Source: Massilia sp. PAMC28688
Lineage (GTDB): Bacteria > Pseudomonadota > Gammaproteobacteria > Burkholderiales > Burkholderiaceae_D
Length of the DNA: 64,000 bases
Assembly (NCBI RefSeq): GCF_019443445.1
Contig: NZ_CP080378.1
Span: forward strand, 3,534,001 to 3,598,000
Direction of reading: 5' to 3'
The notes below the pieces were generated by a model that saw only the letters and a list, made by a program, of their open reading frames with translations, had not been told where the DNA came from and did no database searches. Shown here piece by piece: positions 26,765 to 35,966 of the stretch. Position 1 is the stretch's first letter. Each line of letters starts with the position of its first letter. A program made the translations under genes and the position numbers.

Positions 26765-28069
26765 TCAGGACGTCAATTGCGATGGGAGGGAAGCAACGCC
26801 GGCGGCAGTGGCGTAGATGGCTGCCACCTGTCGTGCCACCGTGCGCCAGGTGAAGTACTGGAATGCGCGCCGCATGCCTTCGTCGCCCATATTGCTTGCC
26901 AGTTCAGGATTGCTGTGCAGTTGTGCGAGCCGCTCGGCGACGGCCTGCGGGTCGCGCGCGGGAACCAGGAAGCCGGTGCTGCCGTCGACCACGGTGCTCT
27001 TGATGCCGCCCACCGCGGCGCCGATGACGGGCCGCGCGCATGCCATGGCTTCCACCGGGGTAATGCCAAAAGGTTCGTACCATGGCGTGGTCACGAACAC
27101 GTCGGCGGCGCTGTAGAAGTAGCGCAGTTGCGCGCGCGCCTGGCGGCCCAGGAATAGCACATCGCCGCTCACATCAAGCGCGCATGCCAGTGTCCGCAGC
27201 CGGCCCAGTTCGGCCGTGTCGGCCTGCTGGGCGCCGCCTTCACCGCCCACCACCAGCAGCAATGCGTCAATGCCGTAGCGCCGGCGCAGCAGGGCCAGGC
27301 TGCGCACCACCGTATCGATGCCCTTGCGCGGGACGATGCGGCCCAGCTGCAGCACAATGAAGCGGGCACCGGGCAAGCGCAGGCGCTGGCGCGCCAAGCG
27401 CGCAGTGACCGGCCACAGCTCTTGCGGATCGAAGCCGCAGGGGGCGATATCAATCCTGGCGGGGTTGGCGCCGTATAGCTGCACCATGTCTTGAAGGTCT
27501 TGCGGGCACTCGGCGATGATGCGGCTGGCGTCGCGCATCAGTGCGCGTTCAATGCCAAGGCGTGCGTTCGGGAAGGCATCGGCCGCGCCCTGCGCCTTGC
27601 GCCGCACCTGGTCGAGTGCGTGAAAGGTGATGACGAAGGGTAGGCCAAGTTCCTGGCGCAGGCGCTGCGCCACCATGCCGGACATGAAGAAATTGGCGTG
27701 AACAATGTCGTACGACGAATCCTGGCGGCGCGCAAACGCGCTGACGAAACGGGCAAACGCGTCCATGTAGGGCAGCAAGTCCTCCTTGGGTACGTGGTGC
27801 GCGGGACCGGCCGGCACATGGATCACCCGGATGCGCTCGCCCCACTGCACCACCTGCGCATTCACCATGCTGTCGCGCCGCGTGAAAATATCCACCTGGC
27901 AGCCCGACAGCGCCAGCTCGCGCGCCAGGTGGGCCACATACACATTCTGGCCGCCGCTGTCGATGCTGCCTGGCGCTGCCAGCGGCGAGGCGTGATCACT
28001 GATCATGGCGACACGCCGCACCAGGGCTGCGCCAATGCTGGCCGGCAGCGGCTTCTCATTGGGTAACAT
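26765..28069 (-). CDS. Glycosyltransferase family 4 (GT1-type domain)
   Basis: 434-residue GT-B retaining glycosyltransferase. The N-terminal half carries SGGQNVYVAHLARELA, like sucrose-phosphate synthase and MshA-type enzymes; the C-terminal half has the donor-site motifs LGRIVPRKGIDTVV and the EX7E-type segment WYEPFGITPVEAMA. It probably makes an exported glycan or glycolipid with the neighbouring transferases. The gene ends 12 bases before the SDR gene, so both are likely co-transcribed. Confidence 0.87.
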   Translation of the reverse strand: MLPNEKPLPASIGAALVRRVAMISDHASPLAAPGSIDSGGQNVYVAHLARELALSGCQVDIFTRRDSMVNAQVVQWGERIRVIHVPAGPAHHVPKEDLLPYMDAFARFVSAFARRQDSSYDIVHANFFMSGMVAQRLRQELGLPFVITFHALDQVRRKAQGAADAFPNARLGIERALMRDASRIIAECPQDLQDMVQLYGANPARIDIAPCGFDPQELWPVTARLARQRLRLPGARFIVLQLGRIVPRKGIDTVVRSLALLRRRYGIDALLLVVGGEGGAQQADTAELGRLRTLACALDVSGDVLFLGRQARAQLRYFYSAADVFVTTPWYEPFGITPVEAMACARPVIGAAVGGIKSTVVDGSTGFLVPARDPQAVAERLAQLHSNPELASNMGDEGMRRAFQYFTWRTVARQVAAIYATAAGVASLPSQLTS

Positions 28070-28115
28070 GCTTGCTCCTTGAGATGTTCTTGTTATTGCA
28101 GGATTGACGAGCCAC

Positions 28116-29090
28116 TCAGCCGGAGCCCGGCCGGGCCGGGCCGGTCGCCCCCGTCACTTCGCGCAGGAGGGCATCCCATTCGGCCACAAAGCGGCCAATG
28201 CCGAAGCGTTCGCGCGCATACAGGCGCCCCCGTTCGCCCAGCTCACGCGCCAGCCCCGGGTCGCGCAGCAAGCGCTGCATACAATCGACAAGGCGGTCCG
28301 GATTGGTGTCAGCAAAGCCGGTCTCGCCGTCACGGATGACAGTGGCGATTTCGGTGGTGGCCAGTGCCACCACCGGCAGGCCCACCATCATGGACTCGAT
28401 GACAGCCAGCCCCATGCTGGTGTAACGGATGGGATTGAACAGGAATCGGTAGCGCGCGCTGACGGCCGGCAGCCGCTCGTGCGCGATCTCGCCCGGGCCG
28501 CCGAGTGCTTCGGCGCCCATGCCGACCAAGTCAAGGGGCACGCGCGCTGCTGCCCCGGCAAAGATGTCGGCGCCCAGGCGCCGTCCGCGCTGCGCCAGGT
28601 GGTTGATGACGACCAGGCCGCGCGCGAGCGAACCGCTGTAGCGCACCTGTGGCGGCACCGGTACGCCATGCTCGATCACCCGCACCGGCGAGCGGCCGGT
28701 ACGCCACATGAGCCGGTTAAAGTGCGACACATGCACCAGCACCACGTTTGGGTCGTCTACCAGGTGTGGCATGTCGGTCGGATGCGCGCGGGGCGGATCG
28801 TGCTCGATGTAAATGCGCGGCAAGGCGCGCTGGCCCGCACCGAGCAGCTCGTACTGGTCTTTTTCGTACTGCGGATCGTCCTGGTAAATAATGCAGTCGA
28901 AATGATGGTGCCGCACATGGCTGGCAGGCATGTCATGCACATTGGGGCCCCATGCCACGCCAGGCGCCCGGCCGCCATAACCGGGTGGACGGCCCGGCCG
29001 GGAGAGGATGTGGAAATGGTGGGGCACCTGGCTCAGGTAGTACAGGTAGCTGCCGTGCGTGTTCCAGGTAAGAATGTGCAAGGGCCGCAT
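28116..29090 (-). CDS. Glycosyltransferase, short GT4-like
   Basis: 324-residue protein. The ATG at 29090 (MRPLHILTWNTHGSYLYYLS) is chosen over an upstream in-frame start because it yields the usual first beta strand. The C-terminal half contains IEHGVP, a donor-binding region with GADIFAGAA and LAVIESMMVGLPVVALATTE, matching the EX7E region of GT4 enzymes. It is the first gene of the minus-strand glycan cluster and 46 bases upstream of the larger GT4 gene. Confidence 0.82.
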   Translation of the reverse strand: MRPLHILTWNTHGSYLYYLSQVPHHFHILSRPGRPPGYGGRAPGVAWGPNVHDMPASHVRHHHFDCIIYQDDPQYEKDQYELLGAGQRALPRIYIEHDPPRAHPTDMPHLVDDPNVVLVHVSHFNRLMWRTGRSPVRVIEHGVPVPPQVRYSGSLARGLVVINHLAQRGRRLGADIFAGAAARVPLDLVGMGAEALGGPGEIAHERLPAVSARYRFLFNPIRYTSMGLAVIESMMVGLPVVALATTEIATVIRDGETGFADTNPDRLVDCMQRLLRDPGLARELGERGRLYARERFGIGRFVAEWDALLREVTGATGPARPGSG

Positions 29091-29215
29091 GGCTACTCCC
29101 GCCACGCCCGACGATGGCAGCACACCCAAGCACTAATTTGTGACGTGCGCATAGTGTTTCCTTATCCTGCCCGGCCGGATGACCCTGGTGATATCAATGA
29201 TCGCGAGAAAAATTC

Positions 29216-30988
29216 TCATGTCGCCGGCCCACGTTCCTGCTGCAGGTTCCACAGGCGCGCGTACAAGCCTTTTGTGGCCAGCAATGCGCGGTGGCTGCCT
29301 TGTTCGACAATGCGCCCGGCATCCATGACGATGATGTGGTGGGCATGCACGATGGTCGACAGGCGGTGCGCGATGATGAGAGTCGTTCGATCACGCGACA
29401 ATCGTTCCAGTTCCCGCTGAATGGCGCGCTCTGAATCTGAATCAAGTGCTGACGTGGCTTCGTCAAAAATGAGAATGGGCGGATTCTTGAGCACGGCACG
29501 GGCGATGGCGATGCGCTGCTTTTCGCCGCCTGACAACTTGACCCCGCGCTCGCCCACGAGCGTGGCGTACTTGTGGGGCAGGGCATCGATGAACGCATGC
29601 ACGTGCGCGGCCCTTGCCGCGGCAATGACGTCGGCCTCGGCACTGCCCGGACGGCCGTATGCAATGTTGTAGCCGATGCTTTCATTGAACAATGCCGTTT
29701 CCTGTGGCACCACGCCGATGGCAGCACGCACGCTGCCTGGCGACAGCTGCGCCAGGTCCTGTCCATCGATGAGAATGCGGCCGTGCACCGGCGCGTAAAG
29801 GGACAGCAGCAAGCGCGCCAGGGTTGACTTGCCGGACCCGCTACGGCCCACCACGGCCAGCGTGCGCCCCGGCGCAATACGGAAGCTGACGTCGCGCAGG
29901 ATGGGGCGCGACAGTTCGTAGTGAAAGCTGACGTGCTCGAACACCACATCCCCGCTGCGCGGGTCCAGGCGGGGCAGGCCCGGCGGGTCGGGCCGGTCGG
30001 GTCGCTCGCGCAACAGGGCAAACAGGCGTTCCGCATTGACCCAGGCGTCGCGCGCTTCGCGGTACACAAAACCGAGGGCATTCAGCGGCAGGCACACCTG
30101 CAGGGCATAAGCATTGATGAGGACCAGGTCGCCCACGCGCATGGCGCCGCGCCACACATCGCGTCCGGCCATGAGCATGATGGCCGCCACCCCGCACCCG
30201 ATGACGGCGCTCTGCCCGACATGCAGGACGAACAGGGCGCGCTGGTTGCCCATGCCCGCGTGTTGCCAGCGTCGCATGATGATGCGGAAACGATCGGCTT
30301 CCAAGGTTTCGTTGGCGAAGTACTTGATGGTGTCATAGTTGATAAGACTGTCGGCCAGGTGGCTCTTGGCGCCGGAATCGAGCTTGTTCACCCGCCGCTG
30401 ATAGATCACGCGGCGGGCCGTGAACACCAGCGTGAAGCCGGCGTAGCCGAGGAACATGAGCACGATGATGGCGCAATACCAGGCGCTGTAGCGGTCGAGC
30501 ATGACCGCCAGCACCAGGCCGATTTCCACCAGGGTGGGCACCATCGTAAACAAGCCCACGCCCAGCAGGAAAGCAATGCCGCTGGTCCCGCGGTCAATAT
30601 CGGGCAGCAGGCCGCCGATCTGGCGCCGCGCATGGAAGCCCGCACCCAGCGCATGCAGATGGGCAAACGTCTTTTGCGCGTAGACCGATACCGTGTGCAG
30701 CGTCACCCGGGCGAACAGCAGGTCGCGCAGTTCGTTGAACAGGGTGGACAGAAAACGCAGCAGGGCGTAGCCCGCCAGCAGGTACACGGGAAGGCGCAGC
30801 AGTTCCTGGGGCTGGGTGAACGCATCGATAATGCGTTTTAACAGCAGCGGTACCGCCACGGTGGCGACCTTGGCAATGATGAGGCAGGCCAGTGCCAGGC
30901 CGATGCGCCCGCGATGGCTTTTCAGAACTTGCCACAGGTCGGCTGCCATGCGCGTGCCGGTGCCGCTCGCTTGTAAAGTGTTTTCCAT
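29216..30988 (-). CDS. Atm1-type ABC exporter (permease-ATPase fusion)
   Basis: 590-residue half transporter. Residues 1-330 form the six-helix ABC membrane domain and include LINYDTIKYFANE, typical of the Atm1/HMT1 group that exports glutathione-linked compounds and heavy metals. Residues 345-580 form the nucleotide-binding domain with Walker A GRSGSGKST, signature LSGGEKQR, Walker B ILIFDEAT and the H-loop histidine (IIAHRLST). It should act as a homodimer in the inner membrane. Its end is about 125 bases upstream of the glycosyltransferase cluster, so involvement in glycan export is possible but less likely. Confidence 0.9.
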   Translation of the reverse strand: MENTLQASGTGTRMAADLWQVLKSHRGRIGLALACLIIAKVATVAVPLLLKRIIDAFTQPQELLRLPVYLLAGYALLRFLSTLFNELRDLLFARVTLHTVSVYAQKTFAHLHALGAGFHARRQIGGLLPDIDRGTSGIAFLLGVGLFTMVPTLVEIGLVLAVMLDRYSAWYCAIIVLMFLGYAGFTLVFTARRVIYQRRVNKLDSGAKSHLADSLINYDTIKYFANETLEADRFRIIMRRWQHAGMGNQRALFVLHVGQSAVIGCGVAAIMLMAGRDVWRGAMRVGDLVLINAYALQVCLPLNALGFVYREARDAWVNAERLFALLRERPDRPDPPGLPRLDPRSGDVVFEHVSFHYELSRPILRDVSFRIAPGRTLAVVGRSGSGKSTLARLLLSLYAPVHGRILIDGQDLAQLSPGSVRAAIGVVPQETALFNESIGYNIAYGRPGSAEADVIAAARAAHVHAFIDALPHKYATLVGERGVKLSGGEKQRIAIARAVLKNPPILIFDEATSALDSDSERAIQRELERLSRDRTTLIIAHRLSTIVHAHHIIVMDAGRIVEQGSHRALLATKGLYARLWNLQQERGPAT

Positions 30989-31348
30989 GCCACTTCGACC
31001 GCGTCCGCGCGTGCAAGATCCCGTAACTGTGCTGTATCAAACTTTGTGTGAAAAGGCGGCGATTGCCGCGCGCTGCGCTTGAATTTTTTGCGCCAGCTTG
31101 TAAGGTGAGCGTCTGCAAGCGGCCGCGCAGGACAGGGAGCTATCATGGTCATACTGGAAATGAACAAGCCAGATGCTGCGCAAAAGGCGCGGCCTGCGGG
31201 GCTGTTTGCGATTTTTCTGAACCGCTGGCTGACCGTGCTCGTTACGCTGCGCGATGCCATCGCTTTCGCATACGGCGCGGCGCTCGATGCGCTGGGCCTT
31301 CAACAAGCCGGCTGGCGGCGGGCCCCGCACATTGCCGTGACGGCGCGG
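30989..31348. other. Intergenic stretch without a confident gene
   Basis: This 360-base gap contains the upstream region of the ABC exporter and the downstream region of the hydrolase. A plus-strand frame opens at ATG 31145 with a good GGGAG site and reads MVILEMNKPDAAQK, but it has no stop until it has crossed the whole antisense hydrolase gene. It may be the 5' end of a truncated gene. Nothing else is seen. Confidence 0.4.
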
Positions 31349-32257
31349 TCAGCGCGCCGCTGCAGCGGTGCCGCTACCAGGATTGCGGCCCGCATCGCTG
31401 CCGACGAAGGTGTCGATCACATCCAGCGTGGGTGCGAGGCTGCGCAGGGGCGCCGCCAGCGAGGCCACCAGGGTCGTATGACTGACGCCATCAAAATACA
31501 CCTCCTGCACCGTCACGCCCTTGGCACGCAGCTTGTTGGCCAGCGCGCCTGTGTTGCGCCTGGCATTGACCAGATCGTCATCGTTGGCGGCAATCAGCAG
31601 GGCAGGCGGCGCAGCCTTGCTGACATGGTGAATGGGCTGCGACGCCGGCGGCGTATTGGGGAAATCAAACACCGGCTTGGTGGTCGGGTTATGAATCGGC
31701 AGGAAGTCATAGGGGCCGGCCAGGCCGATCAGGCCGCGCAAGGCCGAGGCGCGCATGCCAAATTTTGCCAGGTAGCGCGGATCGAGCGCCACCATCGCTG
31801 CATTGTAGGCCCCGGCGCTGTGGCCCATGACATACAAGCGACTGGGGTCGCCGCCAAAGCGGCTGATCTCGCGCGCGGTCCAGGCCACGGCCCCGGCCGA
31901 GTCGTCCAGAAAATCCGGATAGGTCACCTCCGGGTAAAGGCGGTAGTCGGGTATCACCACGACATAGCCGCGCGCGGCCAGGGCCCGCCCGACAAAGGCG
32001 TAGTCGCCCCGTTCCCCCTTGACCCAGTTGCCACCCATAAAAAACACAATTACCGGTGCATTGGCTACGCTCTGTTCTGGCGTATAAATATCGAGCTTAT
32101 GACGCGGGCTGGCACCGTAGGGCACACCCGCACTGGTGCGCAGAGATTTTCCCGGGGACAGGGCATTGAGCGCGCCGAGGGGCGAGCAGGCGGCAAGGGC
32201 GCCCAGTACGATGCCGGCGGCAGCCAAGCCCAGCAAGGTGGTTTTCAGCGTGGTCAT
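31349..32257 (-). CDS. Lipoprotein alpha/beta hydrolase (carboxylesterase-like)
   Basis: 302-residue alpha/beta hydrolase with a lipoprotein signal: hydrophobic N terminus and lipobox LAAC with C24. The oxyanion region reads FFMGGNW where HGG is usual, the nucleophile elbow is GHSAG (MGHSAGAYNAA), and the catalytic acid/His are likely in ANDDDLV and VSHTTLV. It is similar to the BD-FAE/esterase group. It should sit on a membrane facing the periplasm and hydrolyse a small ester; substrate unknown. The AraC regulator is immediately upstream on the same strand. Confidence 0.87.
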   Translation of the reverse strand: MTTLKTTLLGLAAAGIVLGALAACSPLGALNALSPGKSLRTSAGVPYGASPRHKLDIYTPEQSVANAPVIVFFMGGNWVKGERGDYAFVGRALAARGYVVVIPDYRLYPEVTYPDFLDDSAGAVAWTAREISRFGGDPSRLYVMGHSAGAYNAAMVALDPRYLAKFGMRASALRGLIGLAGPYDFLPIHNPTTKPVFDFPNTPPASQPIHHVSKAAPPALLIAANDDDLVNARRNTGALANKLRAKGVTVQEVYFDGVSHTTLVASLAAPLRSLAPTLDVIDTFVGSDAGRNPGSGTAAAAR

Positions 32258-32290
32258 CGTATTCCCGAAACATAAATTGTCTTGAATTTA

Positions 32291-33082
32291 TTATATCGGT
32301 GCAATCGATTGTGCCGCGCTCGGCTGGGTGGCGCTGGCGCGAAGCATGGCGCGGTATTGCACCGGACTCATGCCTGCATGGGCCTTGAACTGGCGGCTGA
32401 AGGCGCTGTGGTCCGTGTAGCCACAGGCATAGGCGATGTCGGCAATGCTGTGCTCGCCATCCGATTCCAGCATGGCCATGGCCCCTTCCAGGCGCGACTG
32501 CAGCAGCAGCTGGCGCGGCGAAAAGTGGAAGACGCGCTGGAACAGCCGCTCCACGCGCGACAATGACAGGCCCGCCTGGCAAGCCAGTGCTTCCATCGAA
32601 ATCGGCGTGTGGTAGTGCTGCCGGATATGCTGGGCAATGGCGGCAATCTTGCGGTAGACGGGATGCAGTTCGTCGGCCAGGCCCAGGTCCTGGGAGGTTC
32701 CAGCCAGGCCGACGACCGTGCCCTGCTCGTCGCGCAGCGGCACCTTGTGGGTCAGGCACCAGCCGCGCGCGCGGGTGGGATACAGGTGCAGCTCGAGGTG
32801 CTTGCACAGGGCGGTTCCGCTTTCCATGACGGCATGGTCCTGTTGCAGATAGGTGTGGGCCAGGTGGGCCGGGTGCACTTCCAGGACGGTCTTGCCGATG
32901 ATGTCACGCTTGGAGCGCAGGCCGCAGCGGCGCACCAGCGTCGTATTGACGCTCAGGTAGCGGCCTTCGCGGTCCTTGACGAAAAACGCGACATCGGTGA
33001 GGGCATCGAACAAGCTCTCCATGGCCGGCAGGTCGACTGAACGCAGCGCGGGGCGCTGATTGAACACGGTACGCATATCCAT
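32291..33082 (-). CDS. PAS-AraC transcriptional regulator
   Basis: 263-residue regulator. Residues about 20-130 form a PAS domain (FDALTDVAFFVKDREGRYLSVN, later LRDEQGTVVGLAGTSQD), which may bind a small ligand; residues about 150-250 form the AraC double helix-turn-helix (SIADIAYACGYTDHSAFSRQF, then SPVQYR). The gene sits 33 bases upstream of the lipoprotein hydrolase and may control it, and it is divergent from the DapA-like gene with 163 bases between. Confidence 0.88.
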   Translation of the reverse strand: MDMRTVFNQRPALRSVDLPAMESLFDALTDVAFFVKDREGRYLSVNTTLVRRCGLRSKRDIIGKTVLEVHPAHLAHTYLQQDHAVMESGTALCKHLELHLYPTRARGWCLTHKVPLRDEQGTVVGLAGTSQDLGLADELHPVYRKIAAIAQHIRQHYHTPISMEALACQAGLSLSRVERLFQRVFHFSPRQLLLQSRLEGAMAMLESDGEHSIADIAYACGYTDHSAFSRQFKAHAGMSPVQYRAMLRASATQPSAAQSIAPI

Positions 33083-33245
33083 CGCGAAGCGGCTCCACTG
33101 TGGTCAAAACAGCCAGTATAGTTCGGGCGCGGCCATAATGGTCATTGTGCCGATTTGGGCGTTGTATGCCGCGCGGCCGCCGCAAGACTGCGCCGGTAAA
33201 CCAGACTATGCTGATTGCCTTCTCCATTGAACCTGAAGGATCACC

Positions 33246-34139
33246 ATGTGGCAAGGCGTCATCCCCGCGGTAACCACCAAATTTGACGAAGAGGGCGAGC
33301 TGGACCACGCCGAGATGGCGCGTTGCTTTGGCCTCATGATGGACGCCGGCTGCGATGGCTTGATTGCCTGCGGCTCGCTGGGCGAAGGCCCCATGCTGTC
33401 GCACGCCGAGCGCCTGGCCGTCCTGCGCCTGGCGAAGGAGGCAGCGGGCAAGCGTCCTGTGTTGCTCACCATCGCGGAAGCGGCCACCCGCGACGCCTGC
33501 GCCCTGGCCGCGCAGGCAGCGCGAGCCGGCGCCGATGGCCTGATGGTCGTGCCCAGCACCATCTATCACAGCAACCATCGCGAAACCGTCGCGGCCCTGC
33601 GCGCCATCGCGGCGGCAGGAGACCTGCCCGTCATGATCTATTCCAATCGTCTGGCCTACCGGGTTGACGTCAGCTGCGACATGCTCGCTGAACTGGCCGA
33701 CGACGCCCGCTTTGTCGCCATCAAGGAGTCGTCCGACGATATCCGCCGCAGCACCGATATCATCAACCGCTTTGGCGACCGGTTTGCCCTGTTGACGGGC
33801 GTGGATAACCTGGCGTACGAAGCATTGTCCGTGGGCGCGGTCGGCTGGGTGGCCGGCCTAGTGGTGGCCTTCCCGCATGAAACCGTGGCCATCTGGCGCC
33901 TGATGCGCGCCGGACGCCAGGCCGAAGCGCTGGCCATCTACCGCTGGTTCCGTCCTTTGCTGGACCTGGATGTCTCGACCTATCTGGTGCAAAACATCAA
34001 GCTCGCCGAGGCCCTGGCCATTGGTTCCAGCGAGCGGGTGCGGGCACCGCGTCTGCCGCTGGACGGGGCGCAGCGCCAGCATGCCGAGCGCATCATCCGC
34101 ACCGCGCTCGAGACCCGTCCGGTGCTGCCTGCCGTCTGA
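33246..34139 (+). CDS. DapA/NAL family aldolase or deaminase
   Basis: 297-residue TIM-barrel Schiff-base enzyme. Catalytic Y132 (IYSNR) and Schiff-base K160 (AIKESSDD) are present. The C-terminal part (LDVSTYLVQNIKLAEAL then RVRAPRLPL) resembles the hydroxyproline-pathway enzyme 1-pyrroline-4-hydroxy-2-carboxylate deaminase more than lysine-pathway DapA. No other hydroxyproline gene is next to it, so substrate remains open. It is divergent from the AraC regulator. Confidence 0.85.
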   Translation: MWQGVIPAVTTKFDEEGELDHAEMARCFGLMMDAGCDGLIACGSLGEGPMLSHAERLAVLRLAKEAAGKRPVLLTIAEAATRDACALAAQAARAGADGLMVVPSTIYHSNHRETVAALRAIAAAGDLPVMIYSNRLAYRVDVSCDMLAELADDARFVAIKESSDDIRRSTDIINRFGDRFALLTGVDNLAYEALSVGAVGWVAGLVVAFPHETVAIWRLMRAGRQAEALAIYRWFRPLLDLDVSTYLVQNIKLAEALAIGSSERVRAPRLPLDGAQRQHAERIIRTALETRPVLPAV

Positions 34140-34196
34140 CGCGCCAACGTGGACAAGCCCGGCGTGCCGGGCGGGTCTGACGGACGCCCGCGACAG

Positions 34197-34280
34197 GCGT
34201 CCTCATTCAGGCGTGCTCATTCATGCGTCCTCAGTCACGCGTCCTCAGTCACGCGTCCTCAGTCAGCCGTCCTGATCACT
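34197..34280. repeat. 14-bp tandem repeat, six copies
   Basis: Six head-to-tail units with consensus GCGTCCTCAGTCAC: 34197, 34211, 34225, 34239, 34253 and a degenerate one at 34267. Units three and four are identical and the others differ at one to five positions. The array lies between the convergent DapA-like gene and the disordered-protein gene, and its last unit covers the stop codon of the latter. Confidence 0.85.
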
Positions 34281-34728
34281 GCTTGCGGCCGGCATTGCTG
34301 TGCTCACGCTCCTGACGGATCTGGTCCACCTGGCGCGGCTGGTTGACGGTATTGGACAGGCCCGTATCCTCATCCATCTTGCGGTCGGCCGACAGGCTAT
34401 TGGTGGCGGGACTCATGGGGTAGCTTTCGCCTGCCGCATTCGACTTATTGTTCACCTGCGGCCTGGCCTGCTGCTCATTGCCGGTCTGCGAGCCGGTGCG
34501 GCCGGTGCTCTCCGGGCTGTCCGCCCCGCGCTGCTGCGAGCCGATCGGATCCTGGCGCTGGCTGCCCTGCTGGGAGCCGACATTGGTCGAGCCGTTCAGG
34601 GTGCCCGATTGCTGTGACTGGTTAAGGTTGTCTTTCTCAACGGTACCGCCGCGCGAGGAAGACACGGATTTTTCATTGCCGCCGTTGTCGGACTGATTGT
34701 TTCCCTGGCTGCGCTGGTTCGAATTCAT
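34276..34728 (-). CDS. Disordered Asn/Gln/Ser/Gly-rich protein
   Basis: 150-residue very hydrophilic protein with no cysteine, tryptophan or hydrophobic core; it is dominated by N, Q, S, G and charged residues (for example SQQGSQRQDP and QRGADSPEST). The ATG at 34728 follows GGAGG at 6 bases, so translation should be efficient. It has no signal peptide. Such proteins are often desiccation- or stress-related, and a KGG stress protein is the divergent neighbour; the role is inference. Confidence 0.7.
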   Translation of the reverse strand: MNSNQRSQGNNQSDNGGNEKSVSSSRGGTVEKDNLNQSQQSGTLNGSTNVGSQQGSQRQDPIGSQQRGADSPESTGRTGSQTGNEQQARPQVNNKSNAAGESYPMSPATNSLSADRKMDEDTGLSNTVNQPRQVDQIRQEREHSNAGRKQ

Positions 34729-35056
34729 GGTGCCTCCGGTTCTGATTGGTGAAAGGTGGCAACGCCTGCGGAGGAGGGCGCTTGCACCACTCAGTCCGCA
34801 CAATCCGACCATAGTCGGCGTTGCCAGGGTTCCATCATGCGCTTGCACTCGTCACGCCACCATCAGAACACTACCGGCATGCCTGTAGGACAACGGGCCA
34901 GTGGGACAAGCCTGCGGCAGCATGTTTCCCCGTCCACGACGTTCTACATTTCTTCCTAGGCTCTCCGCGGAATTTTCCTATGGCAGTGCCGCCCAATGCT
35001 TCCTAAGATGAGTATTGGTCCGGCGTCCGTTCCGGGCTTTGTCCAAGGAGCACATC
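34729..35056. other. Divergent promoter region without a gene
   Basis: This 328-base gap separates the disordered protein gene and the KGG gene. It must hold both promoters. GGAATTTTCC at about 34969-34978 is a near-palindromic AT-rich core that could be part of a stress-sigma promoter, but no canonical boxes were found. Confidence 0.4.
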
Positions 35057-35395
35057 ATGGCAACGAACAAGGAAGGCAATAAGCAAGGCGGCACCAGCAG
35101 TCGCGGCTTTGCATCGATGGACCCGCAGCGCCAGCGCGAGATTGCCAGCGAAGGCGGCAAGGCTGCCCATCAAAAAGGAACTGCGCACGAGTTCACATCC
35201 GAAGAAGCGCGCCGCGCCGGCAGCATGAGCCATGGCAACCGCCAGGCCGACGACAGCGCTGCCCGCACCGGCGCCAGCAAGCAAGGCGGGCGTGCCGAAG
35301 CCGATGCGCAGGGCAAACCCGGGCACGCCGGCCGCCAGCAGGCCGGCAAGCCGTCTGCCGCCCGGAAAAGCGAGGGTGGCGCCAAGCCGCGTTGA
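35057..35395 (+). CDS. KGG-repeat stress-induced protein
   Basis: 112-residue hydrophilic protein. The N-terminal half carries KGG-type motifs: RGFASMDPQRQREIASEGGKAAH and a second, FTSEEARRAGSMSHG, similar to E. coli stress protein YciG and general-stress proteins of proteobacteria. The rest is Lys/Gly/Ala/Gln-rich and disordered. The ATG at 35057 has CAAGGAG at 6 bases. Probably abundant under dry or stationary-phase conditions; this is by family analogy. Confidence 0.85.
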   Translation: MATNKEGNKQGGTSSRGFASMDPQRQREIASEGGKAAHQKGTAHEFTSEEARRAGSMSHGNRQADDSAARTGASKQGGRAEADAQGKPGHAGRQQAGKPSAARKSEGGAKPR

Positions 35396-35452
35396 CAGCC
35401 TGGGAGCAACTGCTCCCTTGGCCGCGCTTTGCTTCCGACCTTTGCAATAGGG

Positions 35453-35458
35453 TAAAAT
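35453..35458 (+). promoter_or_regulatory. Possible -10 box before the 135-aa protein
   Basis: TAAAAT at 35453-35458 lies 33 bases before the GTG start of the following gene, in an otherwise GC-rich stretch. No clear -35 is present. Confidence 0.3.
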
Positions 35459-35491
35459 TGCGACGCGTTTTTCAACTTTTGAGGTCAAGTC

Positions 35492-35899
35492 GTGGCAAAA
35501 CAAGCGGGTATCCGTGAAGTCAAAGGTCTCACCGTCGCGTGCGATCCGATCGGCAACATGTTGTTGGTAAAGTTCAGCGTTGCTGGCGGCAGCGATGCCT
35601 GTGTATTTTTCCCCGCGCATATCGTGTTCTGGCTGCTCGAGCACATGCCGGTCAACCAGGACCCCGATTTGCCGCCACCGGTGCACTATCCGCAGATCGC
35701 CCAGCGCGACTGGGATGACCACATTACGCCGCGCGCCGTGAGCGTCAAGTGCCACCAGCACGCCGATGCAGTCACCATGCAGCTCGAGCTGGACCACAAG
35801 AGCCCCATGCGTCTTTTGCTGAACCGGACTAACGTGGAAGCCATGCGCCAGTTTCTTGCGAACTACCGGGGCGACCTGATGGACCTCGGGGTGTTCTGA
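35492..35899 (+). CDS. Conserved hypothetical protein (135 aa)
   Basis: 135-residue soluble protein, GTG start at 35492 with GAGG 8 bases upstream. It contains beta-rich segments (VACDPIGNMLLVKFSV) and ends in a likely helix (NVEAMRQFLANYRGDL). No signal peptide or membrane span. I recognise it as a conserved protein of this bacterial group but no function is known. The M14 carboxypeptidase follows after 67 bases on the same strand. Confidence 0.75.
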   Translation: MAKQAGIREVKGLTVACDPIGNMLLVKFSVAGGSDACVFFPAHIVFWLLEHMPVNQDPDLPPPVHYPQIAQRDWDDHITPRAVSVKCHQHADAVTMQLELDHKSPMRLLLNRTNVEAMRQFLANYRGDLMDLGVF

Positions 35900-35966
35900 C
35901 TTCGACTTGCGCGTGAATGCGGGTATGATGCTCTTCTTTGTGAACCACTGACAAAAGGATCATTTC

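Noticed and set aside
31145..32275. Plus-strand frame of 376 codons with a good ribosome site
   Set aside because: It runs antisense through a complete lipoprotein hydrolase gene whose motifs are clear; the composition beyond the first 70 codons is an Arg/Ala/Gly-rich shadow typical of high-GC DNA.
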